From CAZMXP01 sp964570285 (lineage in GTDB: Bacteria; Planctomycetota; PLA2): 13,483 bases of DNA. Positions 1 to 5,781 of this stretch are shown one piece after another. The notes below the pieces were generated by a model that saw nothing but the letters and a program-made list of their open reading frames with translations, was not told where the DNA came from and did not search any database. How positions within the stretch are numbered: position 1 is the stretch's first letter; the number at the start of each line of letters is the position of its first letter. The translations under genes were made by a program, and so were the position numbers. Location of the stretch: the NCBI GenBank assembly GCA_964570285.1, contig CAZMXP010000082.1, positions 1-13,483 of the forward strand, in the 5' to 3' direction.

Positions 1-2
1 CC

Positions 3-536
3 CGCAGCGCCGCCGCGCTGCGCGCCGACCCCGACGCCGCGCTCGCGCTCTCGGCCGCGGCCCACGATTCCGACACGGCGGTGCGCACCGCGGCCCGCGC
101 CTCCCTCGTCGCGCTCGGCCACGACCCCGCGGGCGTCGCCCCGGCGCTGCTCCTGCGGCAGCGGGCGGCGGCGGCGGCGGCGGGCGACGCGATCGAGGCG
201 ATGGACCTGCTGCGCACGGCCGAGACGACCGGCGAACCGATCGTGCGCGGCAGCGAACTGCCCGAAGACCACCGGCTTCTCCTGCTCTCCATACTCGACG
301 ACGCCTCGGCGCCGCCGGAGACGAAGGCGCGCGCGTGCCTGCTGCTCGGCGCCGCACGCGCCGAGGAGGCGGTCCCCCACCTGCGGCGGCTCTGCCGTCC
401 CCTCGAGAAGGACCACGTCCGCCTCGCCGCGGTGCGTGCGCTCGTCCGCATCACCGGCGAGACGAAGGGGTTCGCCGAGGGGCAGTCGCCCAGCCGCCGC
501 GAGGCCGCGCTCCGCGCCTGGGCCCCGAGCGAGTAG
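3..536 (+). CDS. HEAT-repeat protein, C-terminal part (5' end outside window)
   Basis: The frame is open to the left edge, so only the last 177 codons are visible. The product is rich in Ala, Leu and Arg and reads as antiparallel helix pairs of the HEAT / PBS-lyase-repeat kind. One unit lies around HDSDTAVRTAARASLVALG (visible residues 21-39). Two more lie around ETKARACLLLGAARAEEAVP and KDHVRLAAVRALVRITGE. Such repeats form curved protein-binding scaffolds and carry no catalysis on their own, so no specific job can be assigned. A GTG at 81 could be read as a start, but the same repeat pattern continues upstream of it in frame, so I treat the gene as truncated by the window. Its TAG stop (534-536) is also the first three bases of the proposed -10 box of rnd, 10 nt before the rnd start. 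A run of (GGC)6 at 164-181 encodes a short poly-Ala stretch. Confidence 0.75.
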   Translation, partial: RSAAALRADPDAALALSAAAHDSDTAVRTAARASLVALGHDPAGVAPALLLRQRAAAAAAGDAIEAMDLLRTAETTGEPIVRGSELPEDHRLLLLSILDDASAPPETKARACLLLGAARAEEAVPHLRRLCRPLEKDHVRLAAVRALVRITGETKGFAEGQSPSRREAALRAWAPSE

Positions 537-539
537 ACT
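534..539 (+). promoter_or_regulatory. -10-like box TAGACT for leaderless rnd
   Basis: TAGACT fits TANNNT and ends 7 nt before the TTG start of rnd at 547. A sigma-70-type -10 here would start transcription at about the start codon. The box reuses the TAG stop of the upstream gene. No convincing -35 hexamer is visible and there is no Shine-Dalgarno sequence before the TTG. Confidence 0.4.
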
Positions 540-546
540 CTCCCTC

Positions 547-1689
547 TTGCCCGACCTGATCGCGGATCCCGACGCCCTCTCCCGCGCCCTCACCCGATTG
601 AGCACCGCGAGTTCCCTCGCCGTCGACACGGAGAGCGACTCCTTCCACGCCTACCGCCCCAAGGTCTGCCTGCTGCAAGTCTCGGCGGAGGGGCGCGACT
701 ACCTCTTCGATCCGCTGTCGGGGATCGATCTCGGGGGGCTCGGGGGGATTTTGGCCGACCCCGCGCGCGAGATCGTGCTGCACGCGGCGGAGAACGACGT
801 GATCCTCCTGCGGCACCAGTTCGGCTGGCGCATCGCGCGGCTCTTCGACACGCAGGTGGCCTGCTTCGTGCTCGGCGAGACGCCCTACTCGCTCGCGGGC
901 ATCCTCGAGGCGCGCTTTGGCGTCAAGCTCGACAAGAGCCAGCAGCGCAGCGACTGGGCGCGAAGGCCGCTCGAGCCGCGGCAGCTCGCCTACGCGGCGG
1001 AGGACACGCGCCACCTGCTCGCGCTCGCCGCGGAGCTGAAGGCGCGCGCGGCGGCGGCGGGGCGCACCGAGGAGATCGAGAGCGAGTGCGCGCGCATCGC
1101 GGCGCGCGAGTGGACGCCGGAGCCGTTCGACCCCGAGGGATTCTGGAGCATCAACGGCGCGCGCGACCTCGACGGAGTCGGCGCGCGCATCCTGCGCGAC
1201 CTCTACCTCTTCCGCCACGGCGAGGCCGACCGCCGCAACTGGGCGCCCTTCCGGATCGTCGGCGACGCCACGCTCGTCGCGATCGCGCGCGAGCGCATCG
1301 TGCGGGCGCAGCGCGGCGTGCCGGAGTCCTTCTGGCGGCGCTACGGCGAGCGCGTCGCCGGCGTCGTGCGCGCCGCGATCGACCGGGGACCGCTGCCGCG
1401 GCCGCAACGGCAGCGCGAGCGCGGCACGCCGATGGCCCCGGAGGTGAAGCGCCGCTACGAGGCGCTGCGACGCTGGCGCTCCGCCGCCGCCGCCAAGCGC
1501 GGCGTCGAGAGCTTCGTCGTCGCGCGCAACGAGATGCTCGCGCAGGTGGCGGCGCTGGAGGCGCGCTCGCCCGACGATCTCGCCGCGATCGTCGAGCCGT
1601 GGCGGCTGCGCGAGTACGGCGCGGCGATGATCGCCGCGATGCTGGACGGGAGGGGCGATCGGGGCGACAATGGACCCTCCGAGAAGTAG
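547..1689 (+). CDS. rnd: Ribonuclease D (DEDDy 3'-5' exonuclease with two HRDC domains)
   Basis: RNase D trims the 3' ends of tRNA precursors and other small RNAs in the cytoplasm, using two metal ions. The 380-residue product matches the E. coli enzyme in length (375). The DEDDy catalytic set is complete: D27 and E29 (VDTES), D84 (HAAEND), and Y149 and D153 (YAAEDTRH). These fall at almost the same positions as in E. coli (D28, E30, D85, Y151, D155), which is the main reason for choosing the TTG start at 547 over an in-frame codon further upstream. Two HRDC nucleic-acid-binding domains follow, at about residues 215-290 (LYLFRHGEADRRNWAPFRIV) and 300-365 (YEALRRWRSAAAAKRGVESF). It is the first gene of a probable operon with sodA and the PqqB-like gene, and has a TANNNT box just upstream. 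Confidence 0.93.
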   Translation: MPDLIADPDALSRALTRLSTASSLAVDTESDSFHAYRPKVCLLQVSAEGRDYLFDPLSGIDLGGLGGILADPAREIVLHAAENDVILLRHQFGWRIARLFDTQVACFVLGETPYSLAGILEARFGVKLDKSQQRSDWARRPLEPRQLAYAAEDTRHLLALAAELKARAAAAGRTEEIESECARIAAREWTPEPFDPEGFWSINGARDLDGVGARILRDLYLFRHGEADRRNWAPFRIVGDATLVAIARERIVRAQRGVPESFWRRYGERVAGVVRAAIDRGPLPRPQRQRERGTPMAPEVKRRYEALRRWRSAAAAKRGVESFVVARNEMLAQVAALEARSPDDLAAIVEPWRLREYGAAMIAAMLDGRGDRGDNGPSEK

Positions 1690-1693
1690 GAGG
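1688..1693 (+). promoter_or_regulatory. Shine-Dalgarno AGGAGG for sodA
   Basis: A perfect AGGAGG overlaps the TAG stop of rnd and lies 4 nt before the sodA ATG, a slightly short spacing. It is the only strong Shine-Dalgarno seen before a gene in this window and marks sodA as an internal gene of a polycistronic message. Confidence 0.75.
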
Positions 1694-1697
1694 ATCC

Positions 1698-2309
1698 ATG
1701 GCCCACACCGTTCCCGCGCTCCCCTATCCGTTCAACGCGCTCGAGCCGCACATCGACGCGCGCACGATGGAGATCCACCACGGCAAGCACCACAAGGCCT
1801 ACGTGGACAACCTGAACACCGCGCTCGAGAAGCATCCCGACCTCGCGAAGCTGCCGGTCGAGAAGCTGATCGCGAACCTCGAGAAGGTGCCCGCCGACAT
1901 CCGCACCGCGGTGCGCAACAACGGCGGCGGCCACGCGAACCACTCGCTCTTCTGGACGATCATGGGCCCCAAGAAGGGCGGCGCCCCGAAAGGCGCGCTC
2001 GGCGACGCGATCGCCTCGACGTTCGGGAGCTTCGACGCCTTCAAGGACCGCCTCGCGACGGCGGCGAAGACGCGCTTCGGCTCGGGCTGGGCGTGGCTCG
2101 TCGTCTCCGCGGGCGCGCTCGACGTCATGTCCACCGCGAACCAGGACTCGCCGCTCAGCGAGGGCAGGACGCCGATCCTTGGCCTCGATGTCTGGGAGCA
2201 CGCCTACTACCTCCACTACCAGAACCGCCGCCCCGATTACATCAACGCGTTCTGGAACGTCGTCGACTGGGACGCCGTCGCGAAGCGCTTCGACGCGGCG
2301 AGGTCGTAG
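1698..2309 (+). CDS. sodA: Superoxide dismutase, Fe/Mn family, manganese-type
   Basis: It converts superoxide to hydrogen peroxide and oxygen. The 203-residue product is full length and has no signal peptide, so it is cytoplasmic. All four metal ligands are visible: H27 (MEIHHGKHH), H82 (GGGHANHSLFW), and D164 and H168 (LDVWEHAYY). The outer-sphere glutamine is in the C-terminal domain (Q149 in TANQDSPL) and a glycine sits at 78 in the GGH segment. This is the Mn-SOD arrangement; Fe-SODs usually carry the glutamine in the N-terminal half. The tail QNRRPDYINAFWNVVDWDA is also typical. Metal specificity is inferred from these residues, and a cambialistic enzyme cannot be excluded. The ATG at 1698 follows AGGAGG and lies 8 nt after rnd. 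The PqqB-like gene follows after 6 nt. Confidence 0.95.
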   Translation: MAHTVPALPYPFNALEPHIDARTMEIHHGKHHKAYVDNLNTALEKHPDLAKLPVEKLIANLEKVPADIRTAVRNNGGGHANHSLFWTIMGPKKGGAPKGALGDAIASTFGSFDAFKDRLATAAKTRFGSGWAWLVVSAGALDVMSTANQDSPLSEGRTPILGLDVWEHAYYLHYQNRRPDYINAFWNVVDWDAVAKRFDAARS

Positions 2310-2315
2310 CGCGCC

Positions 2316-3089
2316 ATGCACGCCCGCGTGCTTGGGATCGCCCAGGACGCGGGCGTGCCGCACATCGGCTGCCGCTGCGCGCGGTGCGAGTTCTTCCGCG
2401 GCAGACCGCTCCACCCCGCCTGCCTCGGCCTCGTCGGCCGGCGCGGGTGGATGATCGACGCGACGCCCGCCATCGGCAAGCAGTTGCGCCTCTTGCGCGC
2501 GCCGCTCTCCGGCATCGCGCTGACGCATGTGCACATGGGCCATATCGCCGGTCTGTTGCAACTGGGGCCGGAGGCTTTGGGGGTGCGGGGGCTGCGGCTG
2601 ATCGCCACGCCGCGCGTCGGCGAGTTCCTCCGATCGAACGCGCCGTGGCGGCTGCTCGTCGAACGCGGCCATCTGGCGCTCCATCTTCACGAACCCGGCA
2701 CCCGAGTCGAACTCGAGCCGGGGCTCGAGATCGAGTCGGTCAAGGTCCCCCACCGCGACGAGTACGCCGACACCGTCGCCTACTTCGTCCACGGGCCCAA
2801 GCGGACGCTTCTCTACCTCCCCGACATCGACCGCTGGACGATCGACCTCCCGGCGCTGCTCGCCCGCTGCGACCTCGCGCTGCTCGACGGGACCTTCTGG
2901 GCGCGCGACGAGATCGCCCACCAAGGCGAAGTCCCCCACCCGGCGGTCGAGGAGACGCTCGACCTGCTGTCGCCCGAGGAGGCGGCGAAGGTGCGGTTCA
3001 TCCACCTGAACCACACCAACCGGCTGCTGGACCCCGACGGCCCGCGGGCGTTGGTGGCGGTGCAGGGGGGGAGGATCCCGCTGGGATGA
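2316..3089 (+). CDS. PqqB-like metallo-beta-lactamase-fold hydrolase
   Basis: This 257-residue cytoplasmic protein resembles PqqB, the MBL-fold protein of pyrroloquinoline quinone synthesis (about 300 residues). Visible hallmarks are an N-terminal zinc-site-like C-x-C-x-x-C (C19, C21, C24), then H71-V-H73-M-G75-H76 followed by IAGLLQLG, H146 in PHRDEY, LPDID (D170), LLDGTFWARDE (D191) and the late HLNHTN (H230, H233). The usual MBL motif is HxHxDH; here the metal-site Asp is Gly. I recall this GHxxGL form from PqqB-like proteins, so it may be a subfamily trait and not decay. No pqqA, C, D or E gene is in the window, so PQQ synthesis is doubtful, and another hydrolase or oxidase role on a small molecule is as likely. 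The gene is last in the rnd-sodA operon, starts 6 nt after sodA and has no clear Shine-Dalgarno, which suggests coupled translation. Confidence 0.8.
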   Translation: MHARVLGIAQDAGVPHIGCRCARCEFFRGRPLHPACLGLVGRRGWMIDATPAIGKQLRLLRAPLSGIALTHVHMGHIAGLLQLGPEALGVRGLRLIATPRVGEFLRSNAPWRLLVERGHLALHLHEPGTRVELEPGLEIESVKVPHRDEYADTVAYFVHGPKRTLLYLPDIDRWTIDLPALLARCDLALLDGTFWARDEIAHQGEVPHPAVEETLDLLSPEEAAKVRFIHLNHTNRLLDPDGPRALVAVQGGRIPLG

Positions 3090-3145
3090 GAGCTGTTCTA
3101 CGACTCGTCGGAGAGAGCCGCGCGACAGTTCCAAAGAGAAGGCGC

Positions 3146-3181
3146 GCCTTGCTTCCACACAGGGCCGTGTTGCGGCGAGGC
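3146..3181. terminator. Weak hairpin after the rnd-sodA operon
   Basis: GCCTTGC (3146-3152) pairs with GCGAGGC (3175-3181), including one G-U pair. An inner ACAC (3157-3160) pairs with GTGT (3167-3170) around a 6-nt loop. No T-tract follows, so it is at best a non-canonical or factor-assisted terminator. It lies 57 nt after the stop of the PqqB-like gene. The rest of 3090-3255 shows no gene on either strand. Confidence 0.25.
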
Positions 3182-3255
3182 TTAGGAGCCATCCCACTTC
3201 CGCGCGGCGTCGCCCGAGTCTGGCGCGTTGCTTAGGCGCGGGTAGAGTGCCTGCC

Positions 3256-3579
3256 TCATCCCTCGAACGTCACCTCAGCCACGTCGCCCGGACAGAGGCA
3301 GCCGAGCGCGTCGGCGACACGGGCGGCCTAGCGGCGGATCTTCGACCAGTTCGTCGTCGGCAGGACGAGGATGCCAAGTCGCCGGCCTGAGAGGTTCTGC
3401 TGGTGCCGGAGATCCTTGTCTGTCGTGACGATCGCGTCGAAGCACTCGGTCTCAGCCGCTCTCAGAAGCTCGCCGTTCAGCAACATCGACCACCCCATCT
3501 CGTAGGCGGTCGCCACCTCGTGGCCAGGGAGAAGGCGCCGCAAGGGGACGGGCGTCCCCTGATCGAAGAGGACCCTCAC
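3256..3579 (-). pseudogene. DUF5615 PIN-like toxin, interrupted by in-frame TAG
   Basis: Read from the GTG at 3579, the first 83 residues are a clear DUF5615 PIN-like protein: MRVLFDQGTPVPLRRLLPG, then EMGWSMLLNGELL, TTDKDLRHQQNLSGRR and ILVLPTTNWSKIRR. The candidate catalytic acids D6, E37, D54 and D56 are present. The frame hits TAG at 3330-3328 where family members normally run on for about 25 residues. Reading through that stop in the same frame gives AARVADALGCLCPGDVAEV, then TFEG and a TGA at 3258-3256, which is the expected family C-terminus. So one nonsense change, not a frameshift, breaks an otherwise full 107-residue gene. The product may be a shortened toxin, a dead gene, or an amber read-through product; a sequencing error is also possible. 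It follows the DUF433 gene by 22 nt. Such pairs are type II toxin-antitoxin modules by family knowledge; the RNase activity is inferred from the PIN fold. Confidence 0.8.
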
Positions 3580-3601
3580 GCGCGCACCGCGACGCCCCGC
3601 G

Positions 3602-3820
3602 TCACGCCTCCGCGAGGCTCCGCCCAGCGTGCGCGAGCACGGCGTCCACTTGTTTGCGCGTCACGCCGGGGAACCACTCCAAGAACTCGTCCACCCGCGC
3701 ACCGCCCTCGATGTTCTCGAAGAGGGCGCTGACAGGCACTCGCGTGCCCTTGAACAGCCAGACGCCGCCCACCTTGCCGGGGAGGCGCTCCACAGCCGAG
3801 CACTGGGACCAGTCGAGCAC
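3602..3820 (-). CDS. DUF433 family antitoxin
   Basis: The 72-residue product has the DUF433 pattern throughout: LDWSQCSAVERLPGKVGGVW, then FKGTRVPVSALFENIEGG and DEFLEWFPGVTRKQVDAVL. The second half forms a winged or helix-turn-helix-like unit of the kind used to bind operator DNA, and the family is usually found directly upstream of a DUF5615 PIN-like toxin, as here. The expected role is to bind and neutralise that toxin and repress its own promoter. The GTG start at 3820 is preceded 6 nt upstream by TAGCTT. Unlike its partner the gene is intact, which fits retention of an antitoxin after its toxin was damaged. The pair has lower GC than the most biased genes here (3421-3480 is 62% by hand count), consistent with horizontal acquisition but not proof of it. 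Confidence 0.85.
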   Translation of the reverse strand: MLDWSQCSAVERLPGKVGGVWLFKGTRVPVSALFENIEGGARVDEFLEWFPGVTRKQVDAVLAHAGRSLAEA

Positions 3821-3826
3821 GAAGTC

Positions 3827-3832
3827 AAGCTA
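3827..3832 (-). promoter_or_regulatory. -10-like box TAGCTT for leaderless DUF433 gene
   Basis: On the minus strand TAGCTT ends 6 nt before the GTG start at 3820. The arrangement matches the other TANNNT boxes in this window. No -35 hexamer is evident. Confidence 0.35.
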
Positions 3833-3966
3833 CCCCGAGGGCTGGGGTCGTGCCTGCGGTGCGACGAGCCCCGGCGGCACAGTGAGATCTTTACCTCGCG
3901 AGAAATCGTCCGCACTCGGAGCCTGGTCTCCGTGGCCGGTTTCGCGAACCTGGCCCAACCCGAGAG

Positions 3967-4023
3967 GCGCAGCGCGGCTTGACGCCGCAACCAAGTCAGC
4001 GACGGCCGAAGGCCGCGCTGCGC
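3967..4023. repeat. 12-bp perfect inverted repeat with 33-nt spacer
   Basis: GCGCAGCGCGGC (3967-3978) is exactly complementary to GCCGCGCTGCGC (4012-4023). The spacer contains a small GGCC-GAA-GGCC hairpin (4004-4014) that would compete with the longer pairing. The block could be a structured RNA, a protein-binding site or a remnant of mobile DNA. No integron attC, tRNA or riboswitch pattern fits it fully. Confidence 0.5.
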
Positions 4024-4063
4024 TTAGTGAGGAGCTGCGGGATCCGGGTGACGCGCGCGGGGC

Positions 4064-4085
4064 GGAGGGCTGCGTGCGTCCCTCC
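4064..4085. repeat. Short stem-loop, GGAGGG / CCCTCC
   Basis: GGAGGG (4064-4069) pairs perfectly with CCCTCC (4080-4085) around a 10-nt loop, with further partial G-C pairing outside. There is no T-tract. It lies 40 nt from the 12-bp inverted repeat, so both may belong to one folded transcript. Confidence 0.35.
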
Positions 4086-4242
4086 CCCGCCGCAGAGGAT
4101 GGCTGCGAAGCGGCCACCTTGGCTCGGTTCCAGGCGCCGCACGAGGGCAGCACGAGAATTTGCGCAGGGAGCGCGAATTCCGAGGGTTAGTAGTACAGGG
4201 CGCCGATGGCCGCGCTGGGGCGAGTCGCCGCATCGCTGGGGC

Positions 4243-4248
4243 TAAAAT
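4243..4248 (+). promoter_or_regulatory. -10-like box TAAAAT for leaderless transglutaminase-like gene
   Basis: TAAAAT, close to the TATAAT consensus, ends 7 nt before the GTG at 4256. It is the best -10 match in the window and stands out in very GC-rich DNA. GGGAG at 4250-4254 is only 1 nt from the GTG, too close to serve as a Shine-Dalgarno. Confidence 0.45.
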
Positions 4249-4255
4249 CGGGAGC

Positions 4256-5746
4256 GTGAGCGGACGGCATCGGGCAGGTTGGATCCTCGGTCTGGCGCTG
4301 CTCCTCGCTTCGGAGGCGGCGGCACAGGATCCCGACACCGACGGCGACGGCCTCTCCGACTTCCAGGAGATCCACAAGTACCTGACCGACCCGTCGAAGG
4401 CGGACAGCGACGGCGACGGCGTCCCCGACGGCGACTGGCGCGAGCGGCGCGAGTACCAGTATGTGGTCCGCAGCGTCGTGCAGGTGATGCGGCCGGTCAC
4501 GATCGAGTACCTCTGCGACGACTACCAGGACGCGCGCGTCCTCGACGAGACGGCCTCCTACGTCGAACTCGAGGTCTTCCACTACCCCTTCTCCACGCCG
4601 GAGACGGCGATAGAGTCCGACCAGGACTGGCGTCGCACGGCCGCCTCGATGGAGCAGTGGACGCGGCCGGGTCTCACCGCCGACTGGACGCCCGCGATGC
4701 GCGACGCGCTCGTCGCGGAACTCGAGTGCGGCGCTCTCGACGACAAGACTCTCGTCGAGCGCGCGTCGAAGCGGCTGCTTGCTCGCGCGGCCTTCCACGA
4801 CGGCTTCACGACCTTTGTGACCGCATTCGACGCGAAGGGCGAGCCCTTCCTGCCGGACGGGTCCAGGCCGGTGGAGGCGTGGCGGCGCGAACTCTCGGCG
4901 CGCGGCATGTTCGAGAACCGCTGCCGGGGGAGTTGCTCGTCGACGGCGATCTACCTGAACGGCTGCCTGCGCGCGCTCGGCGTGCCGACGCGCATCATCC
5001 TCGTGATCCCCGTCGTCGACGCGAACGACGACGCCGAGATGCGCCTTGTCCGTCTCGGCCTCGGCCACCACGGCGTGCGGCGCACGCTCCTCGGCGCGCT
5101 GCGGCGCCTGCGCGGCTCCTGGACCTCCCACACCTTCAACGAAGTCTTCGTCGGCGGGCGCTGGCGCCGCCTCAACTACGACCGGCTCGGGCAGCCCTGC
5201 TACGACCGCCGCCTCTTCGGCCTCTCGACCCACGTCGCGACCTTCGGCGACTGGGCCGATGCCCGCATGGCCGAGACGATCGGCAAGCGGCAGGCGAGTC
5301 CCCGCAAGGACGACCTCTTCGGCGGCCCCAACCCCTACTCGACCCTCTCGCTGCGCGACGAGTTCGGCCCCCATTGCCGCATCGAGAACCCGGCGCCGGA
5401 ACCCCTCACGGCGAGCATCGCCGCGCTGCTGCGGCACGACGACCCGCTGCTGCCGCAGGACGTACGCGACTGGTTCGAGCGCCGCGGGATCAAAGGCCTC
5501 GTCGCCCGCGTCGACGGTCCGCCCGACTCGGACGCGCTGACCGAGTTCCTCGCCGCCGCCGATCTCCTGCTGCGCATCGACGGGGGCGGCGCCACCGCGA
5601 CCCTTTCGCTCGATGCCGGCTGCTGGTGGTGGAAGGGCGACCACGCTCTCGTCCGCGTCGCGGGGGACCTCCCCGCCGGCGCGGTGCCTGCCGTCGCGGC
5701 GCGCAACCAGTCGGCGGAGGCCCGATGGACGCTCGCGCAGAAGTAG
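4256..5746 (+). CDS. Secreted transglutaminase-like protein with calcium-binding TSP3/EF-hand-like repeats
   Basis: The 496-residue product begins with a signal peptide: basic SGRHR, hydrophobic WILGLALLLA, and probable cleavage in SEAAAQ near residue 23. Next come two acidic calcium loops of thrombospondin-type-3 / EF-hand style, DTDGDGLSD (27-35) and DSDGDGVPD (50-58). The core is transglutaminase-like: candidate nucleophile C227 in RGSCSSTAIYLNGCLRALGV, candidate His H292 in TSHTFNEVFVGGRWRRLNYD and candidate Asp D309. The spacing and the GxCxSxA...LGVPTR pattern fit the transglutaminase/protease fold, but whether it cross-links, cleaves or is inactive is unknown. The C-terminal ~190 residues are unassigned. 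I chose the GTG at 4256 because the signal peptide starts there and a TAAAAT box precedes it; an in-frame ATG at 4160 would add 32 residues of no recognisable character. It stands alone, with kbl 35 bp downstream under its own box. Confidence 0.78.
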   Translation: MSGRHRAGWILGLALLLASEAAAQDPDTDGDGLSDFQEIHKYLTDPSKADSDGDGVPDGDWRERREYQYVVRSVVQVMRPVTIEYLCDDYQDARVLDETASYVELEVFHYPFSTPETAIESDQDWRRTAASMEQWTRPGLTADWTPAMRDALVAELECGALDDKTLVERASKRLLARAAFHDGFTTFVTAFDAKGEPFLPDGSRPVEAWRRELSARGMFENRCRGSCSSTAIYLNGCLRALGVPTRIILVIPVVDANDDAEMRLVRLGLGHHGVRRTLLGALRRLRGSWTSHTFNEVFVGGRWRRLNYDRLGQPCYDRRLFGLSTHVATFGDWADARMAETIGKRQASPRKDDLFGGPNPYSTLSLRDEFGPHCRIENPAPEPLTASIAALLRHDDPLLPQDVRDWFERRGIKGLVARVDGPPDSDALTEFLAAADLLLRIDGGGATATLSLDAGCWWWKGDHALVRVAGDLPAGAVPAVAARNQSAEARWTLAQK

Positions 5747-5769
5747 CCCTCCCCCGAACCCCCACCCAT

Positions 5770-5775
5770 TAAACT
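5770..5775 (+). promoter_or_regulatory. -10-like box TAAACT for leaderless kbl
   Basis: TAAACT ends 6 nt before the kbl ATG (5782), in a C-rich 35-bp gap with no Shine-Dalgarno. It implies that kbl has its own promoter and is not only read through from the upstream gene. Confidence 0.42.
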
Positions 5776-5781
5776 GTCGCG

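Larger units (their letters stand above)
3821..4255. other. Gene-free divergent intergenic region
   Basis: These 435 bp lie between the divergent DUF433 gene and the transglutaminase-like gene. Open frames exist on both strands, but none resembles a protein family and their composition is that of random GC-rich frames. The outer ends carry the two TANNNT boxes. The centre holds the inverted repeat and the hairpin listed separately. Function unknown: a small RNA, decayed accessory DNA or a regulatory region are all possible. Confidence 0.5.

Noticed and set aside
164..181. (GGC)6 trinucleotide run
   Set aside because: It encodes a short poly-Ala stretch in a helical repeat protein of a GC-rich genome. 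In-frame triplet variation would not switch the gene, and nothing else marks it as functional.
1455..3197. 580-residue open frame on the minus strand
   Set aside because: It is antisense to rnd, sodA and the PqqB-like gene, all with complete active-site motifs, and shows no family features.
3958..3992. Resemblance to SAM-riboswitch segments (GAGAGG ... GCAACC)
   Set aside because: The remaining conserved core (for example the downstream GCTAA region) is missing, and the next gene is neither a methionine nor a SAM gene.
3955..4030. Possible integron attC site (RYYYAAC-like GCCCAAC near 3954 followed by an inverted repeat)
   Set aside because: The matching 3' GTTRRRY core site is absent and the toxin-antitoxin pair is not oriented as a cassette ending at this site.
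3090..4255. Toxin-antitoxin region as an insertion with target-site duplication
   Set aside because: I looked for direct repeats flanking the region and found none of convincing length. The lower GC alone is weak evidence, since parts of the lipoprotein gene are also near 60%.
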